A stretch of 64,000 nucleotides of DNA from Tigriopus japonicus (Eukaryota; Arthropoda; Copepoda; Harpacticoida; Harpacticidae), in contig CM021321.1 of NCBI GenBank assembly GCA_010645155.1, forward strand, positions 3,683,254 through 3,747,253. Direction: 5' to 3'. Each line of letters opens with the position of its first letter. The stretch's first letter is position 1. The notes below the pieces were generated by a model. It was not told the DNA's origin. It did no database searches and saw only the letters and a program-made list of their open reading frames with translations. The translations under genes were made by a program, and so were the position numbers. Below, in pieces: positions 55,695 to 64,000 of this stretch.

Positions 55695-55860
55695 GAGCAA
55701 GGTACAGCGGTCCTTTAACGATCCGCTGACTGGGAGGTCACTGTACTAAAAATGCTCCCAAAATTGCACCCTGACACAAAAGCTAGACCTATTTTCGAGC
55801 TTTTCATTGTGTACTGGACACCTAAGAATAGAAATTTTGTGTCCTAAATTTAGAGGTTTC
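55695..55860 (-). repeat. Dispersed repeat E, copy 4, with TACAG...CTGTA palindrome
   Basis: TACAGCGGTCCTTTAACGAT and ACTGGGAGGTCACTGTA are near-inverted ends enclosing about 45 bp. Then AATTGCACCCTGACACAAAA, TTTTCGAGCTTTTC and GAATAGAAATTTTGTG follow as the reverse of 31740-31930. Confidence 0.6.
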
Positions 55861-56179
55861 AAAAACGTTTTCCATTTCACTAGTTGTGCTTAAAGAATTC
55901 TATTGTCAGTTTGCCTGCATTGTTAGCATTGTTGGATACTGATGGCCTTTGCTAAGCTCATCTATCAAGCACTTCAGTTTTTTTTTTGCTGGGCTTATGG
56001 CCTGCGCCAGCTAATTCCAGAAAATACTTCAGACCAATGCGGTAAAAACCTGCCAACAAGTAGTAGAATATAGCAAAACCATGGGGTACAACCAGGCGTT
56101 GCGACAAAGAAAACCTAGTAGTTTCGGGCAATTTTCAACAAGTTCCTCTTCTCTCTGAAATGTTTTTGCTATGTGCTGG

Positions 56180-56360
56180 GAAATTTCACAAACGACCTGT
56201 TGTGAAACCTCCCCTCTATCCACTTCTATGGATATCAGTACCGGATGTATTTGCTATTTGCTCCCACTAAAACTTCTCTCCAATTCACCAGATTATGGTT
56301 CAAAGTCAGGGAAAACCTCCAGTAATCTCGTTTATCCCAAGTTGGCAATCTTTAGCTGAT
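56180..56360 (+). repeat. Segmental duplication, copy 2 block d (partner 24830-25010)
   Basis: CCAGATTATGGTTCAAAGTC, AGGGAAAACC, AATCTCGTTTATCCCAAG and CAATCTTTAGCTGATGACAA parallel 24.9-25.0 kb. Continues through 56500-56565 up to the empty transposon site. Confidence 0.7.
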
Positions 56361-56565
56361 GACAAAACTTGCGTTTTTTGGAGCTGAATGTAACGTGCTA
56401 CGTAGAGATTGATTCTTGAAAATGATAGGAATATGTGATATAAACGTATGTATGATATTACTATTGCCTTTTCATTCTGAGGAATATGCTGTTTAATATG
56501 ATGTTTACAAGATGTCAATGTATCCTTCTTGGCCTCTTCACAAACGAGGCTTCAAACGAATACGA

Positions 56566-56705
56566 AGAGCGTCTTCATATTATGAGAGTGTCTGGAGCAA
56601 ATAAAAAAAAATCTATTTTGAAGGTGTTTCAAATTCGAAGGCATTCAAATTCTCGAGAATGCAATTTTGAAACGAAGAATGGGCTGCAATCTTCCAAGAG
56701 CTGAA
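56566..56705 (+). pseudogene. Copy-2 counterpart of the 28574 exon, decayed; holds the empty transposon site
   Basis: AACGAATACGAAGAGCGTCT then TCATATTATGAGAGTGTCTG aligns with GAATCTGAAGAGGGTCTTCATATTAAGAAAG (28574 onward, in pieces). The upstream sequence is continuous with no insertion. The acceptor CAG is replaced by AAC. A run of eight A near 56605 and further indels shift the frame, so the copy-1 reading is not kept. Confidence 0.6.
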
Positions 56706-57231
56706 TCTCGACAGATCGTAAGCCTATTATGATACAAGCAAGTCTCGTCGTCTCAATAATGTAACAGCCCACGGTGTGTATTTGAGCTCAAGAAGTCATT
56801 TTTAAATTTCAAAAACTTTTGAGACTACTTTTGAGGTGTTAATGCAATACTGCATATGAATTTAAATTCTGTTTATTAGATCACGGGCAATAATTCATTA
56901 TAAGGTCATTTAAAACATACTGTAAGAAAACTGTTTGAACATTTTCTTCAATCAAAATCTCAAGTAGTCTTATGGGTGTGTCTACCTAAAACATTGTCGA
57001 AATCTACTTAGCCGTTTGTCTGAATTGATATAATGACCCTCTTGTTTGGTCCTTTGAGAATGACTTTTATTTTTTATATTTTATATTATTTCTGCAATTA
57101 GTCATAATTTCTCATTGGATTGAGGCTTGATGAGTTGCCTGACTTCTTGCCTTGTTTCCAATTTGATTGAAATTGATATTTGAGCCACTTATGGTTCACT
57201 ATTCACATGAGAAGAAGCACAATCCTGCTTA

Positions 57232-57533
57232 AAAATAGTCTGTGGTGGTTTTTGGTGGAAATTATTGGTAAAATCCCATTCAAATTGGCATGGAAACCTG
57301 ACTACTGAAAAGATAATTAAGGCATGATCTATGCCAAAATTCATCTGAAGAACACTTAAGATTGTATTTGGAGTTTCACCATCAACACTTTAGGCACTTA
57401 AGTTTGTCAAAACAAGATGAATGACCGATGCAATCTTCAATAATATGTGTATCATGGGAACTGCGAGCTGTTGCCGCATGAAGTCCGCTAGATGGCGCAC
57501 TTTATGACCGTACTCTGTTATTATAGTGCTCTA
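57232..57533 (-). mobile_element. TAGAGCACTATAAT-family element, truncated copy
   Basis: The right terminus TTATTATAGTGCTCTAG and subterminal GTGTATCATGGGAACTGCGA, GTTGCCGCATGAAGTCCGCT, AGATGGCGCACTTTATGACC match 39080-39556. The interior runs as its reverse complement (GTGGTGGTTTTTGGTGGAAA, AATGGCATGG-type block). The far terminus is missing. Lies 160 bp upstream of the exon at 57696. Confidence 0.75.
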
Positions 57534-57695
57534 GTTTTGGTTATAAATGTCTAATCTCAGAACAAATGCCATTTTGTAGAGATTTTTACAATTTGGATTC
57601 ATTTTGGGTAAGCCCTCTTGAGCATTGGTCATTCATTTATTTTCCTCAATTTTGCCTGAAACATGTTTTCTAATTATTATTGTTCATAGTTTCAG

Positions 57696-57977
57696 GTGAA
57701 CGCTCTTCGGCTCATTTTCCCATGATCAGTTCCCATTCGTCGTCGTTGCGGAATTCTTCAGGCGACATGAGTGTTCCGGATCAAAACGAAAATGATCCTG
57801 AAAATCATTTGTCGTCGACCAAATTTGAAACAAATGAGGAGGGAACTTCTAATGTGAAAACCACTTTTAGCTCCAATTCGAGAGTTGAAGAAGATGGAGC
57901 CTATGGGAACCAAAACCATGATCAAGTCGGACATTCACACCTTCACCATGTCCCTTCAATTGCCTGTCAATCTTATG
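57696..57977 (+). CDS. Internal exon, Ser/Asn/Glu/His-rich segment, unrecognised
   Basis: Bounded by TTCATAGTTTCAG and the donor ATG|GTACGTGAG. Length 282 nt with phase 1 on both sides, so it is symmetric and could be skipped. It encodes a hydrophilic, low-complexity segment (FPMISSHSSSLRNSSGDMSV, DQNENDPENHLSSTKF, HDQVGHSHLHHVPS) with several Asn-x-Ser/Thr sites (e.g. NSS). This would suit an extracellular linker. The next good exon (63431) starts in the same phase and encodes a membrane helix, consistent with one gene. A damaged duplicate is at 29435-29740. No family recognised. Confidence 0.6.
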
Positions 57978-58559
57978 GTACGTGAGTGAAACACAAGCTG
58001 TTGGAACGAATTTGGGGGGAAAACCTCCTTTAGAGCTCTATGGAAAGAAAAATGGAATATGTACAATTCATAGAGCCAAAGTTAATCATCCTTGTCTGCT
58101 TTTGATGTAAATTTGCACTCACATACAGAGGAGCGGGTTAGCAATTTAAAACGGAATTGAAGCCTTCCAGATCTCGAATCAAAAGTACAACTAAATCAGC
58201 ATTCAATCGATCAAATATTTTCCGCAAATACCCCAAATAAGAATCATAGGCTTAAAAAAGAAAAGCAAGAACAGGGTGCGCCATTACAGATAGACCAAGA
58301 ACAGTTAAATAATGCCTCGACACTTATTTCTTTATTTTTTTGATCTTCCAACAAGGCCTTCCAGTAGAACGGAATGCTCAAGCTTTATTGTTTTGTATTG
58401 AATTGGCCATGATTTTTTGTGTCCCAAAATACCGTTCCCCCTTTTGCAACCGAGAGTTCATTCAACACGTGTCGGTAACCTGAAGCGGAACTTGGTAGCC
58501 TCCTTTTTCCATTTTTGATGTAATTGGAGAGCGCAGACATCTCTGGACATGACCTCGCA

Positions 58560-59010
58560 GACTCGACGATGTTGTTATGGCCAATCTCAGAGGTCATTCC
58601 ACCACTTTGTATAACATACAATAAACGTTCGGGCTCATCAGCTTCGTTTTTTATATTTTTGGGAAGCTTTTCCCATGGGATGGGACTTCTGAAGCAGAAG
58701 ACAGCGGGGTTTGTGGCCCCTTTTAGATGATGAATTGAGAATGCCACGTCTTGATGTCGCAGTTTGATTCGTTCGATTCTGACTAATGCTTGTCTAGTAC
58801 TCTTGAATAGAGTTATCAGGGGCTTGTGGTCAGAATGGACTATCACGTTCGGGTTTCCTATGAGATATTGCCGGAATCTGCGGAGACCGAAGTCAATTGC
58901 CATGGCTTCCAAATCTAGCTGTGGGTATCTCTTCTCGGTCGCCGAGGTTGCTCGCGATGCCACATCCACCGCCTGGCCGGTACTTGGATCGTCACCTTGG
59001 ACTAGGATGG
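58560..59010 (-). pseudogene. Element B RNase H region, 3' part
   Basis: SRATSATEKRYPQLDLEAMA, FGLRRFRQYLIGN and VIVHSDHKPLITLF are the family-typical RT-linked RNase H motifs, followed by HHLKGATNPA. The N-terminal strand of the domain lies on the other side of the LINE insertion (before 59762). Confidence 0.85.
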
Positions 59011-59014
59011 CACA

Positions 59015-59761
59015 TTGGACATCCACCCCAGCAAGCAGATAAGCGTCCTTGGCTCCGTCATCAACGCCAACCTTGCATTCTGCAGGGATTCGCTCTGCGA
59101 TGATGTTCGCAGCCGCGTTGCGCTCGTCCGACGTCTCTCCAACCATATCCCTCGAGGACGTCCCCTCAACATGGTGGCGAAGGCCCTCGTCCTCGGCAGG
59201 TTGCACGCCGACCTCCCCCTCTCCGCCAACCCCCGGTTGAGCGACGCCGATCCGTCGGAGGCCGCCGCGGAGAAGCTGCAGGTGTCCCTGAATAATATGT
59301 GCAGAACATTGTTAGGAGTAAAGAGAGAGGATAAAGTTCCAATCTCGACCCTCTTAAATAAGTGCAACATGGACTCTTACAACAGGATGGCGGTCTTCAG
59401 GTCCGCCATGGAGGCCTGGAGAGCGACGGCCGCCTCCTCCCTCCTGCAGGAGACGCTGCACGTTCCCCTCGCGTCCGCGAAGACACGGGCGGCAGCGGCG
59501 GGCCTGGTGGCCGTGCCGGCGGCAGCGAGGAACGCCTCCTTGACCCGGAGCGCGCCTCGTATTTGGAACGAGTGCAATGGCCTCAGATCGGCAACTACCG
59601 AGAGCGCTGCAAGACTTGCGGCGGCGAGGTTTGCTCGCTCCTGCCCCCTATAGTCGACCGTCTGCAACAGCACAGTTAAGTAGTCAAAACTAGCAATCAA
59701 GCTAAGAGACTCGCTGTAAATTTTTTTTTACAAAATCTACAGATAATAAAACCTGATTACA
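59015..59761 (+). mobile_element. 5'-truncated LINE 3' fragment inserted into gypsy element B
   Basis: GC-rich insert of 747 bp, opposite in strand to its host. The frame (DIHPSKQISVLGSVINANLA to a stop at about 59653) matches the C-terminal region of a non-LTR RT ORF: CRTLLGVKREDKVPIS, YNRMAVFRSAMEAWRA and an Ala/Arg-rich end. It finishes with a T-rich run and AATAAAACCTGATTACA. CACA flanks both sides (59011-59014, 59762-59765). Removing the insert and one CACA restores the RT/RNase H reading of the host, which fixes the boundaries. Its codon use (high GC3) differs sharply from all other sequence in the window, suggesting a young insertion. Confidence 0.9.
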
Positions 59762-61019
59762 CACAGAGTCCGTCCATGTGCGCGTCCACCACTATATGTG
59801 TGGTCAGCTTGGGATTGAAAAATGCCAGGTTGATGGACCCAATCAATGCCTTACGAAGAGAGTTGAACTCCCTCTGGTGTTGTTTCTCCCACTTTAAATG
59901 AACGGACTTATGCGTGAGAGCCCGCAACGCCGATGTGCGGCTGGCCATCGCCGGGATGAAATCCTGATTAGCCCGAGCCATGCATAGAAACGAGATTAGC
60001 TCCTTCTTTGAGGTAGGAGGTCTGGCACCCGAGAGGGCCTCCACCTTCTCTCGGTCCGGTGAGACGCCATTTGTTCCCACTTTGAGCCCCCAAAATGTGA
60101 TACAATCCGTCCCAATGCTACATTTATCGGGGGTAAGGGTCATACCGCAACTTGCCACTCTATCCAGGAAGGAGGTCAAGGCTTCATCATGTTCCCGCCT
60201 TGTTAGGGGCTGCCACTATCACGTCATCATGAATGATATGCACTCCTGGAAGACCGCCAAACATATCCGTGCAAGCCGCAGAGAGTTCCCCCGACGCAGG
60301 TTTCAAACCCATGCAGAGCCTCTTGTCCCGATATAAGTGTGGCCCACATCAAAAGACTGTTAGTGCACGGGACTCCTTTGCCAATTCCAGTTGGTAAAAA
60401 GCTTGTTTAAAATCCAGCTTGGAAAACACCTTGCAGTTTGCCAGTCTAACTTTGATCATGTCGGGATTTGGAATTGGGATATGGGTTCCCGGAGTTCGGC
60501 ATTTAGACCCCTAAGGTCTACAGGAATTCGAATTGCCCCCTTGTCCTTAAATACGATTGCTAGGTTAGAGATCCAATCAGCAAGGCCTTCGTGATGTTCA
60601 ATTACTCCATCCTTGTGCATCTGAGCTATAGCTTCCTCAATATGAGGTTGCAAGTAATATGGGTGTGTTCTAGGAAGGGATATGAATGGCTTTGCATTAG
60701 CCTTGAGAAACAATCGTACCGTATATCCTATCAGCAGACCAAGACCCTTAAAGCATGCCGCAAAGCGCATGTTTTCGACCCATTTTTGCGTCTGATCCGC
60801 GTTTCTCATTGCCGAGAATTCCGTATTTGGTTGTAAATTAGAGGCACATAAAGCATTGTCCATTTTATTGCGTGTCATCTTGGGATTTCCAGTGTATCGA
60901 ACGAGTCTAGGGTCTAAATTTATCATTTTCAAAGCAATCACGAGAGACTTGGACGCAATTGGGTTCAATCTTTCTGTTTAACTTTGAGTCGTCAACGATG
61001 AGCCACTCAGTTTGAACCG

Positions 61020-61290
61020 TTCTTCCTCCTCACGAGGTTTGCAGGACGATGGCGCCCACCGGGTGGATCGGCGTGCTACCAAAGGGTCGTATGGACACAT
61101 TACACGGTTTGATGCCTTTCTTGTCCCGGCTATTGAGGGCCCACAGGGGGCACACATTTGCTTGCGCTCCCGTATCGACTATTGCAGTGAGCTTGGAGGA
61201 GACTGCGGTGATTGGAACTACGATGGGGCTCCGGTCTGACTCGTCTAAGTAGATTTGTAAGACATCATAGTATGCAACTTCCTGTGTCTC
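61020..61290 (-). pseudogene. Element B retroviral-type aspartic protease
   Basis: Minus strand: LTAIVDTGAQANVCPLWAL contains an intact catalytic DTGA, in contrast to element A. Followed by FGSTPIHPVG. It is open between the zinc-knuckle region and the RT start. Confidence 0.8.
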
Positions 61291-61311
61291 ATTCGTTGCT
61301 GGTTGGGCCTT

Positions 61312-61554
61312 TTAAACTGGGTCGTTGGTTGGTGCGAATTGTTGCATGGACTGCTCCCAAGGTCTGGAGGAGAGACAAACTCTGGCGAAGTGTCCTAGCC
61401 TCCCACACTTGTTGCAAGGGCTTCTCGATGCAGGATATTGTGAGCTGTCATGACGTGGGGTTCTTCCGCACCATCTACAGCTCCCACATGACGAGCCTTT
61501 GTGATTGGCGTGCTTCCTGCGTTCGTCGAACGGATTTTGAGTATGGACCCCCAA
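61312..61554 (-). pseudogene. Element B nucleocapsid zinc knuckles
   Basis: CRWCGRTPRHDSSQYPA, with the last Cys replaced by Tyr, and a complete CCHC knuckle CNKCGRLGHFARVC (C-x2-C-x4-H-x4-C). It overlaps the gag frame end (61475-61554) in another frame, so a frameshift lies between gag and the knuckles. Confidence 0.85.
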
Positions 61555-62219
61555 TTCGATTGATCAATGCGGACTCCTTGACTTCTTCCAATTTGACCCT
61601 AAGCGTAGGGATCTTTCGACTCGTTGCGGAGGCGGCGGTCGAGATTTCTACCTCCCGTGCTCTAATTGGGAGCTGCTCTGTAGTCCACTTGTTTTGCAGA
61701 GCAGACGCCCGTATTGTCACGCAGGATGTTCCTCTAATGGCCAGGTGTCTCACCAAGTAATCGCGGCAGAGACCGCAGGGGAGTCCAGATCTGGCGGCCA
61801 ATCCAGAGATTCGGTCGTGGAATGACGAGAATGTCTCCCCAGACCTTTGTTGTGCGTCTAAAAGGACGTTCATTGTGGCGTATTCAGACTTGAGGCTCCC
61901 GAATTGGTACTGCAGATAGTTGATAATGCTATTGTATGTCACTGAATTCTCTTTAATGTCCGGAAAGCGATTCCGGATGATGGAGATAGTGGCTGGAGCT
62001 AAAGTGATTCTAAGCAAGCGCTTCCACTGACCCCGGAAGGTTCGTCGATGATGGTCGAGGATGCGTCTTTCCCACTTGGATCGATCAGTCCGAATGTTGT
62101 TTATTTGCGTTCATTATAATAACGGAAATTCGCCTCGAAGTTCAGTCGGGAGTAGCTTGTCAATTAATGCTTGGAGGTTGAGGCGGTTCCTTTCGATACG
62201 TTACGTTCAGTTGCCGATG

Positions 62220-63425
62220 TATACTATGTATTAGCTGGTCTAAACATCAAATAATTCATCAAAAATACAACACAAATTTGCCGGAAAGTTCAAAATTGTT
62301 TTGGCAAACCTACTACTACGCACGTATGAGCCACCAATGAAACCACTGACATAGAATTAATTGCCATTTAGGAACGTCGATTTTTCGCTAATATATTTTT
62401 TACAATTTACGTATCAAAATTGAAATTGCAATGAAGAGCATTTTCATGATATGGAACAGCAAAATTGTTCAAGAAAGTTTTTTTTTGTGCATCAAATGAC
62501 TGATATCATGATTCTGGTTTACCTATCTATACTGATTAAATTTAGATTTTTATGGATGGACATATGAATCAAAAAGTCAACGATTAAACTAAATCTCCCA
62601 TACTTTTAAGGTACGAAACGTTTTAAGAGTATTATAATTACACAACTGAATATGATATTTTACAGACTGGGCCTGTAGTTATTTTAAAAGATTAGTTTGC
62701 AGTAATTTTGATAAAATTTTATTTTTCCTTTTTTGACAATTTTCATACTAGAAGTAGAGGCTGCAATTTTATCAAAAGATGCCAAAACGATGAAAACATG
62801 TGGCCGCAAAAGGATGTTTTGCTTAAATGCTCACGGAGAAAGGTTTTTGAAGCCTTTTTCCCTTTGAAATTGTCACTTTCTATTTCCCGTGGATAAATTT
62901 AGGCAATCATATTTTGGTTGGATCTAAATTTCTAACAAATGTGATTGCAGGCATAAAGAGGGCTAAAAATAGTTTTTCTTTATATTCTTGCAAGTCTCAA
63001 GCAAGTTTTAAAAAATGAACAACAATTTCTAAACTGCTTGAGTAACACTCAAAACGAAGCTGGAGAACGAAACTTGGCCCAATTTTTCTGTTAGCAAATA
63101 GAAAAAGTTGTTTTGCTTTCCTGACTCTTGTCATTTTTCCCAGGACGCTTTTAGCTTTCTGGAATTCGAGAGGTGGCAGTAAAAATAACAAAATAAATCT
63201 TTCATGAAAAGACTCAATTAGGATAGATGGGATAATTAGGATTTCACAACCTCAAAGGTTTTGTGGAGACGTGAGTGCAACATGGGAAACAAAACTTTCT
63301 TGTTTTCAGCGCAAGATTCATTTGAGGTCCTAAATCGTCTCTATTTTTTCAAAGGACAGATATTGAAAAAGGCTTTATCAATATGGTGTGTATTTTTGAC
63401 GATTAAGTAAATTATCTTTTGACCT
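62220..63425. other. No recognisable gene; probable intron
   Basis: AT-rich sequence up to the TTTTGACCTTTCAG acceptor at 63430. No transposon ends or exons could be supported. Confidence 0.4.
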
Positions 63426-63430
63426 TTCAG

Positions 63431-63557
63431 GAGAAGTGTTTGTTACTGTCATCGCCACGACAACGGTGAATATAATTATCTTTGTCATGATCCTGATTTG
63501 CCGCAATCTTTTGCTGGAAGATAAGTGGAAATCGTCTTGTTGGGAAGACGAATCTAC
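63431..63557 (+). CDS. Transmembrane exon, unrecognised gene
   Basis: Acceptor CTTTTGACCTTTCAG and donor TAC|GTAAGT are both strong. Entering in phase 1 (compatible with exon 57696-57977), the exon encodes EVFVTVIATTTVNIIIFVMI and LICRN, a single membrane helix of about 22 residues. A polar segment with Cys and acidic residues (LLEDKWKSSCWEDES) follows. It exits in phase 2. The copy-1 duplicate at 36603-36796 keeps the helix but has lost the acceptor. The arrangement is that of a type I membrane protein: Ser-rich outer segment, helix, cytoplasmic tail. Family unknown. Confidence 0.6.
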
Positions 63558-64000
63558 GTAAGTTCAGGAAGAAACCCTTCAAATTGGGACTCAGAGAGTA
63601 ATGATGAGAACAATCTTTTTCTCTCTCAATCAACCAAATTCATCCCACTAATCTGAAGGAGCTTAAGTATGTCAAAGAATTGAGTAACAAATCCATTGGA
63701 AGTTACAAATTTTGCCATCTCAAACCTCAGAGCAGGGAAATGCATGTAAAGAATGAGCAAGCTCGCTTTTGGGGGAAAATGCAAGGAGAGTGTAGCTTAA
63801 TACTTTCTCTTGGTTGCACCAGGTTGATTGAAAGGTCTCTAAGCTTCTTTCCAGATGTCATAGCATAATTGGAAAGAAAAAAATGATCAATTATTTCCAG
63901 TTTGTTGGAAAACCGTTCAATAATGAGTCAGTCATCCAATCAGTCATCCAAAGTTAGCCAATGATCAATTTTAAGTCTCGAATTTTCTTGCAGTGGCTCC
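63558..64000 (+). other. Intron-like sequence; possible acceptor at the window edge
   Basis: TCGAATTTTCTTGCAG at 63978-63993 would be a good acceptor for an exon starting at 63994 (TGGCTCC), cut by the window end. Too little coding sequence is visible to judge. Confidence 0.3.

Larger units (their letters stand above)
58385..62215 (-). mobile_element. Ty3/gypsy element B, gag to RNase H, degenerate and nested
   Basis: Minus-strand order: gag (62017 back to 61475, with RSGETFSSFHDRISGLAARS; related sequence may start near 62.2 kb), zinc knuckles (61312-61554), protease (about 61290-61020), RT (60968-59757) and RNase H (59010-58560). The RT carries SLPRTHPYYLQPHIEEAIAQ, SKLDFKQAFYQLEL, KRLCMGLKPASG and a catalytic box IHDDVIVAAP. 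A stop after ALTVF and frameshifts break it. RNase H is followed by the pre-integrase spacer, and the match is lost at about 58385, so integrase and the 3' LTR are missing; no 5' LTR was seen. It lies between exons 57696 and 63431 of copy 2. It is dead as a unit. Confidence 0.88.

Noticed and set aside
59362..59700. Gly/Arg/Ala-rich frames on both strands at 59.4-59.7 kb and 59002-59370
   Set aside because: Shadows of the GC-rich LINE reading frame 59015-59653; few stops arise at high GC.
60180..61760. Long plus-strand open frames (60391-60836, 61012-61252, 61212-61760)
   Set aside because: Antisense to gag, protease and RT of gypsy element B; no independent motifs.
1..64000. CRISPR array, bacterial defence island, prophage or operon
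   Set aside because: Spliceosomal introns, SINEs, LINEs and LTR retrotransposons show eukaryotic DNA; no regular spacer-repeat array exists. The 12.4-kb tandem repeat has no unique spacers.

Overview
The window is eukaryotic nuclear DNA, AT-rich and almost free of long reading frames. Candidate host coding pieces are short exons with GT...AG introns (one only 58 bp). The rest is a dense mosaic of retrotransposon fragments, tRNA-derived SINEs and small inverted-repeat DNA transposons. The mix of BEL/Pao, Ty3/gypsy with a tRNA-Trp-type primer site, several LINE lineages, hAT-like MITEs and very short introns fits an arthropod, perhaps a crustacean. That is inference; the species cannot be fixed from the sequence. 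No bacterial operon, CRISPR array, rRNA or intact canonical tRNA gene was seen.

Layout. 1-13 kb: BEL/Pao integrase fragment (-), palindromic repeats, the 5' end of a Ty3/gypsy element (LTR, primer site, gag-protease, +), MITEs, a 5'-truncated LINE (8.7-9.9 kb) and an AATTAC-rich minisatellite (12.4-12.8 kb). 14-64 kb: most of this is explained by one old tandem segmental duplication. Similar landmarks occur in the same order and orientation in copy 1 (about 14.8-36.8 kb) and copy 2 (about 37.9-63.6 kb), with offsets of 23-31 kb that shift where one copy carries a transposon the other lacks. The duplicated unit holds exons of unrecognised membrane-protein gene(s) on the + strand. Exons with good splice sites in copy 2 are at 43402, 43623, 51552, 51730, 57696 and 63431. 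Their copy-1 counterparts are mostly decayed, although one exon (28574) looks better preserved in copy 1.

Transposon insertions are unusually readable. A 3.4-kb element with 164-bp inverted ends and a 9-bp target duplication sits in the first bases of a copy-1 exon, and the empty site survives in copy 2. A gypsy element (-) at 58.4-62.2 kb carries a LINE 3' fragment with a CACA duplication. A LINE at 50-51.5 kb carries an 825-bp hAT-like element. A hAT-like MITE at 54.5-55.1 kb carries a head-to-tail SINE dimer. Another SINE with a 13-bp duplication sits in an ACCGAAA-rich MITE at 41.65-41.98 kb.

No complete host gene can be assembled with confidence. The exon calls rest on splice signals, open phase and conservation between the two copies. 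All coordinates and alignments were made by eye.
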